DNA of 64,000 nt, from positions 105,667 to 169,666 of the forward strand of contig NZ_JACXAJ010000008.1 in the NCBI RefSeq assembly GCF_014773225.1, read 5' to 3'. Source of the DNA: Pontibacter aquaedesilientis. Lineage in GTDB: Bacteria; Bacteroidota; Bacteroidia; Cytophagales; Hymenobacteraceae. A program made the position numbers and the translations under genes. Position 1 is the first letter of the stretch; every line of letters begins with the position of its first letter. The notes beneath the pieces were generated by a model, which was given only the letters and a program-made list of their open reading frames with translations, searched no databases and was not told where the DNA came from. Positions 1 through 9,305 of this stretch are shown here, piece after piece.

Positions 1-17
1 CTCTCAAAGCGCCCCGA

Positions 18-47
18 TTGTTAACTGATGGATTATTGTTACATTTG
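18..47 (+). promoter_or_regulatory. Putative Bacteroidota-type promoter for the plsC-like gene
   Basis: A TTG at 18-20 is followed after 19 bases by TACATTTG at 40-47, matching the Bacteroidota -33/-7 pattern (TTG, about 19-21 bases, TAnnTTTG). Transcription would start at about 51-53, almost on the ATG at 53, so the message would be leaderless or the real start codon lies slightly downstream. Pattern match only. Confidence 0.35.
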
Positions 48-52
48 AAGGC

Positions 53-859
53 ATGAAAGCGCTGAAATACCTGTCACATCGTCTCTACACAACCTGGTGC
101 GTTACCTGGTTTGTAATGCCGTTTGTGGTTACCTACCCGTTCCAGGCGGTGCTCATCCGGAGGCAACGCTGGTACCGGCACGTGCATGGCATCAACCGCT
201 TTTGGTCCTCCTCGGCCTTGCGCATGTTTTTAGCGCCGATCATAGTAGAGTGGCGCATGCGATTCAGCCATAAGGAGCAGTATATCTTCACGCCCAACCA
301 TAGTTCTTACCTCGACATTCCGCTTTTGCTGCATACCATCCCGGGTTTTATTAACTTTGTCGGGAAGAGCTCCTTAGCCAAAGTGCCGCTTTGGGGCAAG
401 GTATACGAGAAACTTTACATCTCCGTAGACCGCAAAAGTGCCATTAGCAGTGCCAAGAGCTATATCCAGTCGATGAGGTCGCTGGAGCAGGGGCGTAACC
501 TGGTTATTTTCCCGGAAGGAACCATTCCGCCTACGGCAGGGGAAGAACTTTTGCCTTTTAAGGATGGTCCTTTCAGGCTGGCCATTGAGAAGCAGTTGCC
601 AGTGGTGCCGGTAACGATGCCCTTTAACCATAGGTTTCTGCCCGTTCTGGACGGCAAGCTGAGGGTACGCTGGCATCCGCTCAAGATCGTGCTCCACGAG
701 CCGATTGAAACCAAGGGCATGACGCTACAGGACGTGCCCGCCCTGAAAGAGAGAGTGCATCATATTATTCAAACTGAAATTACGAAACATAACAAGATAG
801 ATGTCAACCGATATTCAAACCATCAGAAAGATCGCGCACCTGGCCAGGCTGGAGTTTAA
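53..859 (+). CDS. 1-acyl-sn-glycerol-3-phosphate acyltransferase (PlsC-like)
   Basis: A 268-residue lysophospholipid acyltransferase, expected to transfer an acyl chain to lysophosphatidate at the inner membrane. Motif I is NHSSYLD (residues 82-88, catalytic His83 and Asp88) and the FPEGT motif is at about 153-157. The N-terminus has a hydrophobic stretch around residues 15-35, consistent with membrane association. Length is normal for PlsC. The last 59 bases overlap gatC in another frame; the GatC frame there is the conserved one, so the PlsC tail is probably unconserved. First gene of a tight + strand run. Confidence 0.85.
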   Translation: MKALKYLSHRLYTTWCVTWFVMPFVVTYPFQAVLIRRQRWYRHVHGINRFWSSSALRMFLAPIIVEWRMRFSHKEQYIFTPNHSSYLDIPLLLHTIPGFINFVGKSSLAKVPLWGKVYEKLYISVDRKSAISSAKSYIQSMRSLEQGRNLVIFPEGTIPPTAGEELLPFKDGPFRLAIEKQLPVVPVTMPFNHRFLPVLDGKLRVRWHPLKIVLHEPIETKGMTLQDVPALKERVHHIIQTEITKHNKIDVNRYSNHQKDRAPGQAGV

Positions 860-1088
860 CGAGGAGAAAGAGCAGGAAGTGCTGCAGGACCTGAATAAGA
901 TCCTGAACTGGGTAGACCAGTTACGTGAACTCGATACAGAAAACGTAGAGCCGCTGATTCACATGTCGGAAGAAGTGAATGTGATGCGCGAAGACATCGT
1001 GTTTAACAGCGTGTCGCACGAAGACGCCCTGAAAAATGCTCCTAAGAAAGACTCCGATTATTTCAGAGTGCCGAAAGTACTGGAATAG
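801..1088 (+). CDS. gatC: Asp-tRNA(Asn)/Glu-tRNA(Gln) amidotransferase subunit GatC
   Basis: A 95-residue GatC, the small subunit that holds GatA and GatB together in the GatCAB amidotransferase, which converts misacylated Glu-tRNA(Gln) and Asp-tRNA(Asn). The family signature IAHLARLEF followed by an acidic helix, and the C-terminal FRVPKVLE (family form: FkVPkVle), are both visible. The ATG at 801 lies inside the 3' end of the plsC-like gene in another frame, a 59-base overlap. gatA and gatB are not in the window, so the complex is encoded in separate places. Confidence 0.95.
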   Translation: MSTDIQTIRKIAHLARLEFNEEKEQEVLQDLNKILNWVDQLRELDTENVEPLIHMSEEVNVMREDIVFNSVSHEDALKNAPKKDSDYFRVPKVLE

Positions 1089-1103
1089 CCTCCTGGCGTG
1101 TCT

Positions 1104-4100
1104 ATGAACAAAATTAAGTTTTGGAACAGATGGGATGCGGACACCAGGTATCCCTATCTTTTTTTACTGATACTGGCTGTACTGGCACTGCTGCTGGGGG
1201 TATACCACTATTTTACTGGTGATAGCACGGCATTTGCCTGGGACAAGTTGCCTGAGCTGCAGGTCGTGCAGGTGCCCGTGCATGAGTTCAGCCGCCTGCT
1301 CGAACCTTTCACACTATACGTCGACGGCTACCTGCTAACCGAGCAGTACGATGTGGCCATGCCAAGGGTCAATACCTTTGCGGCCATCGGGGTGCTGGTG
1401 GTGCTTGCCATTGCGCTGGCCTTTTATGCCGCCGCCATCAGTACCATGCAGCGTATTCCTTACTTTGCGGGCATGCTGCTGCTTATGCTCTTGCTGGCAT
1501 CCTTTAACCTCGATCTGCTGGGCGTGATCGGCAACAGCACAGGACAGACCACTCTGCTGCTCTTTATCGTGTTTTTTGCCGTGGCCAGCTATGCATTCCA
1601 GGCTTTCTACCAGCAGGTTTCCTTCACGCTGCGTGTGCTGGCCATGTTGGGTCTGGTAGGGGTGCTGGGCGCCTTGGTTTACATGGAGTCCGACTTTCCG
1701 CCGCTGCTCACCACACTGCACCTGGTCAACTACAGCTCATTGGGGTTGATCGTGGCATCTTTCCTCTTTATGATCTGGGTGGGCTATGCGAACATCAACG
1801 CATTGCTTTGGATCAATACACAGGGCGGCAAGCCCGAGCGCCGTTTCAGCATGTGGCAATTTGTGCTGGTAAGTATGTTATACCTGCTCAACCTGCTGTT
1901 GCTATACCTGCGCCACGTGGGCTATGTAAAGGGCGAAGATTTGTTTTATGTGAACGCCTACGTGATCCTGCTGCTCTCGGTGGTGGCCGGGTTCTGGGGG
2001 ATGGGGCAACGCGAAGCTTACTATGGCAGGCTGTTCCCTTTCAAACCGACCGGGGCGGTGCTATACCTGGTGTTTGCCATCATCACCTTTCTGAGCATAG
2101 GCTACGCCTTCGCCACCTCCAACGACTCACTCACCGTGCTGTTTCATGACCTGATCGTGTACACGCACCTGGCTTTTGGGGTGTTTTTCTTCATCTATGT
2201 GATGGCCAACTTCGGCCGTCTGATCGAACAGCGGCTACAGGTATACAAGATTGTGTACCAACCGAAACGGCTTCCTGTTTATACCATTTTCACGATGGGA
2301 GCCATTCTGATGGCCATTCTGGTGATGCGCACCCAGTACCGGGTCTATTTCTATGCCTACGCAGGCTACTACAGCTACCTCGGCGATCTGTACCGAACCT
2401 CCGACAACAGCATTTTGGCCGAGCGCTTCTATCAGGAGAGTGACCTGTACGATGTCAACAACGTGAAGGCCAATTTCAGCCTGTCTAGTATGTACCGCGA
2501 GCAGGGACAGCGGAACAACGAGATACTAAGCCTGCAGGAGTCACTGCAAAAGCGCCCAAACCCGAAGCTGTACGTGCGCCTGGCAAACCTCTACGATCTG
2601 AAACAGTACTTCTTCGAAAAGCTGTATGTGCTCCAGCAGGGGGCAGCTGCCTTCCCGGAAAGCGGTGAGATATACAATAACCTGGCCCTGTTGTACGCCA
2701 AAACCAGTGTGTCTGACAGTGTGGAGTACTATTTTGACCTGGCACAGAAACACACCTCTGAGCCGGATGTGGTGCGAAGCAACAGGCTGGCGTTTTATAC
2801 CCGCCAGGCCATGCCGGATGAGGCCAAGGAACTGGTGTCTGAGATACGTTCTGCCAAATACAAGCCGCTTCGCAGCAATATGGCCGCGCTCGACCTATTG
2901 CTGGGTCGAACGCATGATGTGAAAGCAGACATTTTTGAGCCCGATTCGCTGGAGCAAGTGGCCGATATGACACTGTTCTACAACAACACGATCGGCAGCG
3001 TGAACAAAGGCGATACCTCACTTTTGAAGCCGATCAACCGTTACCTGTCCTCCCGCGAGAACCAGCTGTTTATGGAGGACCTGCTATACCTGAAGGGGCT
3101 CGTGCACCACTATGACGGACGGCCAAAAGAAGCCAGAAGCGTGGTGGAGAACCTGGCCCTTTCAGCAACAGGCCGCAGTGGCTACTATTACAATGCACTG
3201 GGCCACTGGATGATGGAGGAGGAGAACTACGGAGCAGCCGCTTCCTACTTCAAAGAGGCCAAAGACCGAGGGTTCAACCAGGCTTTCATTTCCCACGCCT
3301 ATGCGCTGGCCCTCAACCACCAGACCGAGGCTGCCACGGAAGCCCTGCGTGAAGTGGGTTTCACAGAATTGGAGTCTGCGATTGCTGTGGCTACCTCCCT
3401 GCGCGAAGTGCTGGACCAGTCGCCTGTCACCATCATGGCGGAGGCCCCGGACCGTGACAAGGTGCAGTACCTCATTGCCTACCTGCCGGACCTGCTGCCA
3501 CAGGATGTGGAGGGCATCGTGAGCAGCGTGAAGGACAAAGACCTGCGCCGCGAGGCCATGGTGGCCCGGGTGGACTATTACATAGAGAAGAAACGCTGGA
3601 AACTGGCGAGCGATGCCATAAAAGAGGCCGCTGCAGAACTGCGTCCGGAAGGAGAGCTCCGCTCGAAGTTGAACCTGCAGCAGATGAAGCTCTGGCTCTA
3701 CACCAAGAACTACGACATACTGGTGAAACGCATAGACAACCTATACCTGACACCGAAGGACAAACGGCAGAAGCTATACCTGCGGGCCAAGATCGCCGAG
3801 GTGAAAGGCCGTGACCGCGAAGCCGCCGAACGCTACGAGCAGGCCCTGAGTATGCTACTGTACGATGAGCACGTTGTGGAAGACGCAGCCGCTTTCTTCG
3901 CCAGGTATAAGCCAGCAGAAATGAAAGCCTACAGCATCCTGCTGGATGGTATCACCTATAACCCTTACTCGGCGAGGCTGTACAAAGCCTATGCGCTGGA
4001 GAGTGTCAACAAAGGCTTGGGGAGCTATGCCGATCAGGCACTTGTTTCGCTGCGCAGCTTGCTTTCTGCCCCGGAATATACTACATTTAAAGAGAAATTT

Positions 4101-4151
4101 GATAGACAGCGCCGAGCGAAAGAGGCTGAGGCCGACGAATGGCAACTATAA
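1104..4151 (+). CDS. Large polytopic membrane protein with C-terminal TPR region
   Basis: About 1015 residues. The first ~415 hold about 11 hydrophobic segments (the first near residues 18-40, the last near 395-415). The rest is soluble and helical with tetratricopeptide-like repeats, for example around the segments with [18 protein letters not shown] and YNALGHWMM. No enzymatic motif is visible. An adaptor or envelope-assembly role is inference from the TPR architecture. A GTG at 1098 in frame is an alternative start; I prefer ATG 1104. It starts 15 bases after gatC and ends 10 bases before the ABC ATPase, so it is probably cotranscribed with both. Confidence 0.8.
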   Translation: MNKIKFWNRWDADTRYPYLFLLILAVLALLLGVYHYFTGDSTAFAWDKLPELQVVQVPVHEFSRLLEPFTLYVDGYLLTEQYDVAMPRVNTFAAIGVLVVLAIALAFYAAAISTMQRIPYFAGMLLLMLLLASFNLDLLGVIGNSTGQTTLLLFIVFFAVASYAFQAFYQQVSFTLRVLAMLGLVGVLGALVYMESDFPPLLTTLHLVNYSSLGLIVASFLFMIWVGYANINALLWINTQGGKPERRFSMWQFVLVSMLYLLNLLLLYLRHVGYVKGEDLFYVNAYVILLLSVVAGFWGMGQREAYYGRLFPFKPTGAVLYLVFAIITFLSIGYAFATSNDSLTVLFHDLIVYTHLAFGVFFFIYVMANFGRLIEQRLQVYKIVYQPKRLPVYTIFTMGAILMAILVMRTQYRVYFYAYAGYYSYLGDLYRTSDNSILAERFYQESDLYDVNNVKANFSLSSMYREQGQRNNEILSLQESLQKRPNPKLYVRLANLYDLKQYFFEKLYVLQQGAAAFPESGEIYNNLALLYAKTSVSDSVEYYFDLAQKHTSEPDVVRSNRLAFYTRQAMPDEAKELVSEIRSAKYKPLRSNMAALDLLLGRTHDVKADIFEPDSLEQVADMTLFYNNTIGSVNKGDTSLLKPINRYLSSRENQLFMEDLLYLKGLVHHYDGRPKEARSVVENLALSATGRSGYYYNALGHWMMEEENYGAAASYFKEAKDRGFNQAFISHAYALALNHQTEAATEALREVGFTELESAIAVATSLREVLDQSPVTIMAEAPDRDKVQYLIAYLPDLLPQDVEGIVSSVKDKDLRREAMVARVDYYIEKKRWKLASDAIKEAAAELRPEGELRSKLNLQQMKLWLYTKNYDILVKRIDNLYLTPKDKRQKLYLRAKIAEVKGRDREAAERYEQALSMLLYDEHVVEDAAAFFARYKPAEMKAYSILLDGITYNPYSARLYKAYALESVNKGLGSYADQALVSLRSLLSAPEYTTFKEKFDRQRRAKEAEADEWQL

Positions 4152-4161
4152 CCCAGGTCAT

Positions 4162-4884
4162 ATGAGCACCATCATTGAGACAAACGATATTTCCAAGGTA
4201 TACCGGATGGGGAGCGAAACCATCCACGCACTCAAGTCTGTGTCTATCCGGATAGAGCGGGGCGAATACGTGGCGTTTATGGGGCCTTCCGGATCCGGAA
4301 AGTCTACGCTCATGAACATCATCGGCTGTCTCGATACCCCTTCGGGCGGGCAGTACGTTCTCAATGGCAACGATGTGAGCAATATGACTGACAACGAGCT
4401 GGCAGAGGTGCGCAACAAGGAGATCGGCTTCGTATTCCAGACATTTAACCTGTTGCCGCGCCAGAGCTCACTCGAGAATGTGGCCTTGCCTTTGATCTAC
4501 GCCGGGTATAACAAATCTGCACGCGAAGAGAAAGCACAGCAGGCGCTGGAAAGTGTGGGACTGGGCAACCGGGGCAAGCACAAACCGAACGAACTATCCG
4601 GTGGTCAGCGGCAGCGTGTGGCCATTGCCCGTGCCCTTATCAATAACCCGAGTATCATTCTGGCCGACGAACCCACGGGTAACCTCGATACCAAGACCTC
4701 TTACGAAATTATGGAGCTGTTCGAGAACCTGCACGCCAAAGGCAACACCATTATCATGGTGACGCACGAGGAGGACATTGCCAAGTATGCCCATCGCATC
4801 GTTCGACTTCGGGACGGGCTCATAGAATCGGACGAGGTGAACCACGAAATTGCCTCGCATGCGAATGAAAACGCAGCGCATTAA
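4162..4884 (+). CDS. ABC transporter ATP-binding protein, MacB/LolD type
   Basis: A 240-residue stand-alone nucleotide-binding subunit. Walker A is GPSGSGKST (41-49), the Q-loop glutamine is in FVFQTF (90-95), the signature LSGGQ is at 145-149 and Walker B ILADEP at 166-171, followed by GNLD typical of the MacB/LolD/FtsE group. These ATPases power lipoprotein release or efflux, not solute import. No permease is adjacent; the neighbour upstream is the TPR membrane protein. The reading frame stays open to 3946, but the ATG at 4162 gives the family N-terminus and lies just after the upstream stop. Confidence 0.9.
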   Translation: MSTIIETNDISKVYRMGSETIHALKSVSIRIERGEYVAFMGPSGSGKSTLMNIIGCLDTPSGGQYVLNGNDVSNMTDNELAEVRNKEIGFVFQTFNLLPRQSSLENVALPLIYAGYNKSAREEKAQQALESVGLGNRGKHKPNELSGGQRQRVAIARALINNPSIILADEPTGNLDTKTSYEIMELFENLHAKGNTIIMVTHEEDIAKYAHRIVRLRDGLIESDEVNHEIASHANENAAH

Positions 4885-4890
4885 CCCAAC

Positions 4891-5442
4891 ATGAAAATAT
4901 ACACGAAGACAGGCGACAAAGGCACCACCTCCCTTATAGGAGGCACCCGGGTAGCCAAGTCGCACCTGCGCATAGAATCTTACGGCACCATAGACGAACT
5001 CAATTCCTACATCGGACTGGTGCGCGATCAGGAAGTGAACAAAGGCCGGGCTGATATCCTGAAAGAGATTCAGGACCGCCTCTTTACCATCGGCTCCACC
5101 CTGGCGACCGATCCTGAAAAGGGCACTAAAATGGTAACGCCCGATCTGCACGAACAGGATGTAACCTTACTGGAGCAGGAAATTGACAAGATGACCGCTG
5201 AAGTGCCGCCCTTGCGTGCTTTTGTGCTGCCGGGAGGCCACCAATCCGTTTCGTTCTGCCACCTGGCCCGTTGCGTGTGCCGCCGTGCCGAGCGCCTGGC
5301 CATACGCCTGCAGGAAGAGTCTGCTGTCGCTGATCTGGTCATCGTATACCTGAACCGATTGTCGGATTACCTGTTTGCTCTTTGCCGTAAAATGACGTAT
5401 GAGTTACAGGCTGAAGAGATAGCCTGGAAGCCACGCGTCTGA
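4891..5442 (+). CDS. Cob(I)alamin adenosyltransferase, PduO type
   Basis: A 183-residue ATP:corrinoid adenosyltransferase that makes adenosylcobalamin. The PduO-family ATP-binding N-terminus TKTGDKGTTSL (5-15), the RIESYGTIDELNS block (27-39) and the RRAER segment near residue 130 are all present. The start codon lies 6 bases after the ABC ATPase stop, so the two are probably translated from one message. No other cobalamin gene is nearby, which suggests a salvage role; that is inference. Confidence 0.93.
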   Translation: MKIYTKTGDKGTTSLIGGTRVAKSHLRIESYGTIDELNSYIGLVRDQEVNKGRADILKEIQDRLFTIGSTLATDPEKGTKMVTPDLHEQDVTLLEQEIDKMTAEVPPLRAFVLPGGHQSVSFCHLARCVCRRAERLAIRLQEESAVADLVIVYLNRLSDYLFALCRKMTYELQAEEIAWKPRV

Positions 5443-5475
5443 TTTTATTGTTCAACTCTAATAATCCCTTTATTT

Positions 5476-6549
5476 ATGTCAGTTGATACCCCAACTATAC
5501 CTGTCCGGTGCGTGCCCCAAAGCCGCATTAGCGAGCTGGACTTCAATAATATCGAGTTCGGGAAGATCTTTGCCGATCACATGCTGGTAGCCGATTATAA
5601 AAACGGTGCCTGGCAAACTCCTGAAATCGTGCCTTACGGTAACATGTCGCTCAGTCCTGCTACTTCGGCCCTGCACTACGGTCAGGCAATTTTCGAAGGT
5701 ATGAAGGCCTACAAAAACGCTGAAGGCGATATCCTGTTGTTCAGGGCGCTCGATAACTTCAGGCGCCTCAACATATCCGCTGACCGCATGTGTATACCTG
5801 AACTGCCGGAAGAAATCTTCATGCAGGGACTGGAGCAATTGCTGCGTCTCGATGCGGCCTGGGTGCCACCTACACCAGGCTGTGCCCTGTACATTCGTCC
5901 GTTCATCTTCGCCACTGACGACTTTATCGGTGTACGCCCGTCATCCAACTACCGGTTCGTGATTTTCAGCTGTCCGGTTGGGGCTTACTACGGCCAGCCG
6001 TTACGGGTAGCCATCGAGCCAAACTACGTGCGATCTGCTGAAGGCGGAGCGGGGTATGCCAAGGCAGCCGGTAACTATGGTGCAGCGCTTTACCCTGCCC
6101 GTAAAATGCAGGAGCGTGGCTATCATCAGCTAATCTGGACAGATGCCCTGGAGCACAAGTACATCGAGGAATCCGGCACCATGAACCTGATGTTTGTGAT
6201 CGACGGCAAACTGGTGACACCTTCCGTGAGCACCACCATCCTGGCAGGTATAACCCGCGACAGTGTGCTGCAGATTGCCCGCGACAAAGGCATACCGGTG
6301 GAAGAGAGGAAAGTATCTGTAGACGAGATTGCCCAGGCTCACAAAGCAGGCAAGCTGCAAGAGGCTTTCGGTACAGGTACAGCTGCCACCATTGCGCAGA
6401 TTGCCACCATCCATGTGAATGGCGAAGACCTGGATTTGCCAGCAGTGGAAGATCGCCAGATCTCTCTCAGCATAGCCGAAGAGCTGGAGCGCATTAAGAC
6501 TGGTCAGGCACCAGACCCGCACAACTGGATTCAAAAAATCAGCCTCTAA
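5476..6549 (+). CDS. ilvE: Branched-chain amino acid aminotransferase
   Basis: A 357-residue class IV PLP aminotransferase of the larger type II BCAT group (about 350-360 residues, shared with eukaryotes). It performs the last step of Val, Ile and Leu synthesis and the first of their breakdown. Visible blocks are FEGMKAYK (73-80), GYAKAAGNYG (193-202, with probable PLP lysine Lys196), YIEESGTMN near 240, and GTGTAA near the C-terminus. It follows the adenosyltransferase by 33 bases and is followed by its own hairpin terminator at 6571-6610. Confidence 0.95.
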   Translation: MSVDTPTIPVRCVPQSRISELDFNNIEFGKIFADHMLVADYKNGAWQTPEIVPYGNMSLSPATSALHYGQAIFEGMKAYKNAEGDILLFRALDNFRRLNISADRMCIPELPEEIFMQGLEQLLRLDAAWVPPTPGCALYIRPFIFATDDFIGVRPSSNYRFVIFSCPVGAYYGQPLRVAIEPNYVRSAEGGAGYAKAAGNYGAALYPARKMQERGYHQLIWTDALEHKYIEESGTMNLMFVIDGKLVTPSVSTTILAGITRDSVLQIARDKGIPVEERKVSVDEIAQAHKAGKLQEAFGTGTAATIAQIATIHVNGEDLDLPAVEDRQISLSIAEELERIKTGQAPDPHNWIQKISL

Positions 6550-6570
6550 AGGCTTTTTCCAATAATACAG

Positions 6571-6610
6571 TGCTGGAGGACAGGCAGACAAGCTTTTCCT
6601 CCAGCATTTT
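6571..6610 (+). terminator. Rho-independent terminator after ilvE
   Basis: Perfect 10-bp stem tgctggagga (6571-6580) with tcctccagca (6597-6606), 16-base loop, then a short T run. It lies 22 bases after the ilvE stop and ahead of prfB. Confidence 0.7.
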
Positions 6611-6640
6611 GTCGTTCTAACCAGAATTTAACCAACCCAT

Positions 6641-7718
6641 ATGACTGCTGAGCAAGTAAAGGATTTAAAAGCCCGTGTAGAGGCTTTGAGGAGGTATCTT
6701 TGACTACGATACCAAGAAAGAACAGATAGAAGAAACCGAGAAGCAGACGCTGGCCTCCAACTTTTGGGACGACCCGAAAGAAGCTGAGAAGGTGCTCAAG
6801 GAAGTGAAGTCCATCAAGGTATGGACAGACCATTACGAAGAGGTGGAGAAAGTGCTCTCAGACCTGGAAGTACTTTTTGATTTCTACAAAGAAGGAGACG
6901 TTTCGGAGGAGGATATTAAAGAGGAGGCCAAAAAAACGGAGGAGGCCATTGAGGGACTCGAGTTCAAGCGTATGCTAAGCGGCGAGGAAGACCAGCTCAG
7001 CGCCATTTTGGAGATAAATCCGGGCGCGGGCGGCACCGAGAGCCAGGACTGGGCCGAAATGCTCATGCGTATGTACATCATGTGGGCCGAGTCGCACAGG
7101 TTCGGGGTGAAGCAGGTAAACTACAACCCGGGCGAGGGGGCAGGTATAAAATCGGCCACGCTGGAAATAACCGGCGACTTTGCCTATGGCTACCTGAAGT
7201 CTGAGATCGGTGTGCATCGGCTGGTGCGTATCTCTCCGTTTGACTCCGGTGGCCGGCGCCATACCTCTTTCGCTTCTGTGTTTGCCTACCCTGTGGTGGA
7301 CGACACCATCAACATCGAGGTAAACCCGGCCGACATTGAGTGGGACACTTTTCGTTCAGGTGGTGCAGGTGGTCAGAACGTGAACAAAGTCGAGACGGCC
7401 GTACGCCTGAAGCACAAACCGACAGGCATCGTGATCGAGTGCCAGATCGAGCGCTCGCAGCTCATGAACAAAGAGCACGCCATCCGTATGCTTCGGTCGC
7501 GCCTGTACCAGATAGAAGTTGACAAGCGCAATGAGGAGCGTGACCGGGTGGAGAGCACCAAAAAGCGCATTGACTTCGGTTCCCAGATTCGCAATTATGT
7601 GCTGCACCCATACAAGCTGGTAAAGGATATCCGGACCGGTGTGGAACGCTCTGACGTGCAAAAAGTGCTGGACGGCGACCTGGACGAATACATCAAGGCG
7701 TTTCTGATGCAGGCCTAG
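6641..7718 (+). CDS. prfB: Peptide chain release factor 2, with programmed +1 frameshift
   Basis: RF2 frees the finished protein at UGA and UAA stops. Translation starts at ATG 6641 and reads 20 codons to CTT (6698-6700) followed by in-frame TGA (6701-6703). The window shows the classic slippery site: AGGAGG (6689-6694), TAT, CTT, TGA, C. Skipping one base and resuming at GAC 6702 gives a 358-residue protein. The tripeptide SPF in RISPFDSGG (stop-codon reading) and the catalytic GGQ in [11 protein letters not shown] are intact. The segment before 6792 is easily missed because it lies in two frames. Family knowledge: RF2 shortage raises shifting, so the gene regulates itself. Confidence 0.97.
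6689..6704 (+). promoter_or_regulatory. RF2 programmed +1 frameshift site
   Basis: Internal Shine-Dalgarno-like AGGAGG directly 5' of TAT CTT TGA C. The spacing equals that of the well-studied Escherichia coli site (AGGGGG TAT CTT TGA C). One of very few strong Shine-Dalgarno-like sequences placed to act here, since start codons in this window mostly lack one. Confidence 0.95.
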
Positions 7719-7750
7719 GCAAATTGCAAAGTATCGTATACCCTTTTAAT

Positions 7751-7787
7751 AAAAAAAGAGGCTCCTTAACGGGAGCCTCTTTTTTTA
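7751..7787. terminator. Bidirectional terminator between prfB and susD
   Basis: Stem agaggctcc / gggagcctct with a TTAAC loop, flanked by an A run on the left and a T run on the right, so it can stop prfB from the left and the minus-strand SusD gene from the right. Confidence 0.85.
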
Positions 7788-7806
7788 ATTAAACTGAATA
7801 ACAGGT

Positions 7807-9285
7807 TTAGTCCTCTGTGCCATCATCCCACCAAACACCGCTTGAGAAAATCTGAGACCCCCTCACATCCGGAACATTTGACTCGTTTGTGTCCAGTTCG
7901 TTTTGAGCGTAAGGGAAGCGCAGGGGCGGAGGGGAGATTGGATGCTGGGATATAAAGGCTGGGAAGCCTGTTCTTCGCCAGTCGTTATAAGCCTCAATCG
8001 ACTGGAAGTAGAAGAAGGCGATCCACTTCTGGCGGATGATACTCTCCAAGGAAACAGTAGCCGCATTTGCAGCGATATACGCGTCAATGGCAGCAGGGGG
8101 AGCATTGATCTGCCTGACCATGGCCGCCCTAATTCCTTCCTGATAAGCGATCAGGGCTTGCGCGGTGTTGCCTAATCTAAGGTGAGCTTCGGCCTCAATG
8201 AATTTTAATTCATCGTATGTCATCAACGGAAGAGTAGAGGTCGACTCCAGTACATAGGGCCCCGATGAGGTGTTATTCGGGTTCTTGACATCCGAGAAGG
8301 CGCGGTTAGCCTGATCATTGATGAGCGTGCCATTGGGAGCTCCGACTATAACGGGGTTTCCGGCTGCAGTGCTCGGATCAGGAGCGGGGGCAACCATAGC
8401 CGCCAGGCGAGGGTCATTCAGGCCCTGCAATGTTTGCACGAAAGATGCGCTCACGGCGTGGTGGCTTCGGTCATTGGCTTCTTGCCACCAAGGGTGTTGC
8501 CCCGTGGCGGCTGCAGAATATTTGTTGAAAGTGAAATTCTGAGTAGCGCTAGTGAAGCCTTGGGCCGCCGCTGCAAGCGCCGCTTGGGCAGAGCCCGTCG
8601 GGTCAATGTTGCTCAACCTGTTGTGAAACCTTGCTTTCAGGGAGTAAGCAGCCCTGGTCCAGTTTGTGGTATTGCCTGAGTAAATCAGATCCTGGCCGGC
8701 AGGAGTGGGAGCCCCGCTTGCCAGATCGACAATGGCCTCGTCCAGCAGACTTTGAATCTCGGTGTAGATCTGCTGCTGCGTATCGTAAACCGGCGTGCGG
8801 TTCTCTACGCCCTGACCCGCTTCGGAAAGGGGAACGCGGCCCCAGATGTCTGTGGCAATGGACATGGTGTACGCCTTCAATACTTTGGCTATACCTACAT
8901 GCACCAGGTTGCCGTCCTCCGCACCGCCAGCTGAACCACGCTCAATTATCAGGTTCAGGTCTGGAAGCACGCCAGCGTATATGTTGTTCCACATATTATT
9001 GACCAGCGTGTTGTTTTCCAGTCCGGAACGGCGATCTGCCTCCTGCAGCTGGGCATGCACACCGGCGGTATGCTGCACAAAAACGGAGGAATACCACGAC
9101 AGGTCGGCACCTGCCACTGCTGTTGGAATGTTTACCGTTACCTGCGGCAAAAGCAGGTTCACCGACACCTCCTCGGGGTTATTGGGGTTGGTGTCAATCT
9201 CATCTAGCTTATCGTCGCTGCATGAGCCGCCTCCTACGACTAACCCAACAGCAAGAAAAAAACTTATATATCTATGCTTTTTCAT
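7807..9285 (-). CDS. SusD/RagB-family outer-membrane lipoprotein (SusD-like)
   Basis: A 492-residue surface lipoprotein that would act as the lid and substrate-capturing partner of the SusC channel just upstream. It has an N-terminal signal peptide with a lipobox ending GGGSC (Cys near residue 22), then an Asn/Pro-rich stretch (DTNPNNPEE) typical of the SusD-like_2 group. Its start lies 20 bases after the SusC stop on the minus strand, so they form one operon. No glycoside hydrolase or sigma/anti-sigma gene is adjacent, so the substrate cannot be guessed. Confidence 0.9.
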   Translation of the reverse strand: MKKHRYISFFLAVGLVVGGGSCSDDKLDEIDTNPNNPEEVSVNLLLPQVTVNIPTAVAGADLSWYSSVFVQHTAGVHAQLQEADRRSGLENNTLVNNMWNNIYAGVLPDLNLIIERGSAGGAEDGNLVHVGIAKVLKAYTMSIATDIWGRVPLSEAGQGVENRTPVYDTQQQIYTEIQSLLDEAIVDLASGAPTPAGQDLIYSGNTTNWTRAAYSLKARFHNRLSNIDPTGSAQAALAAAAQGFTSATQNFTFNKYSAAATGQHPWWQEANDRSHHAVSASFVQTLQGLNDPRLAAMVAPAPDPSTAAGNPVIVGAPNGTLINDQANRAFSDVKNPNNTSSGPYVLESTSTLPLMTYDELKFIEAEAHLRLGNTAQALIAYQEGIRAAMVRQINAPPAAIDAYIAANAATVSLESIIRQKWIAFFYFQSIEAYNDWRRTGFPAFISQHPISPPPLRFPYAQNELDTNESNVPDVRGSQIFSSGVWWDDGTED

Positions 9286-9305
9286 GATTCTATGGTTTCT
9301 GTCTG

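Noticed and set aside
6701..6703. In-frame stop near the start of prfB suggesting a pseudogene
   Set aside because: The UGA sits in the exact programmed frameshift context AGGAGG-TAT-CTT-TGA-C and the frame continues intact for the whole protein.
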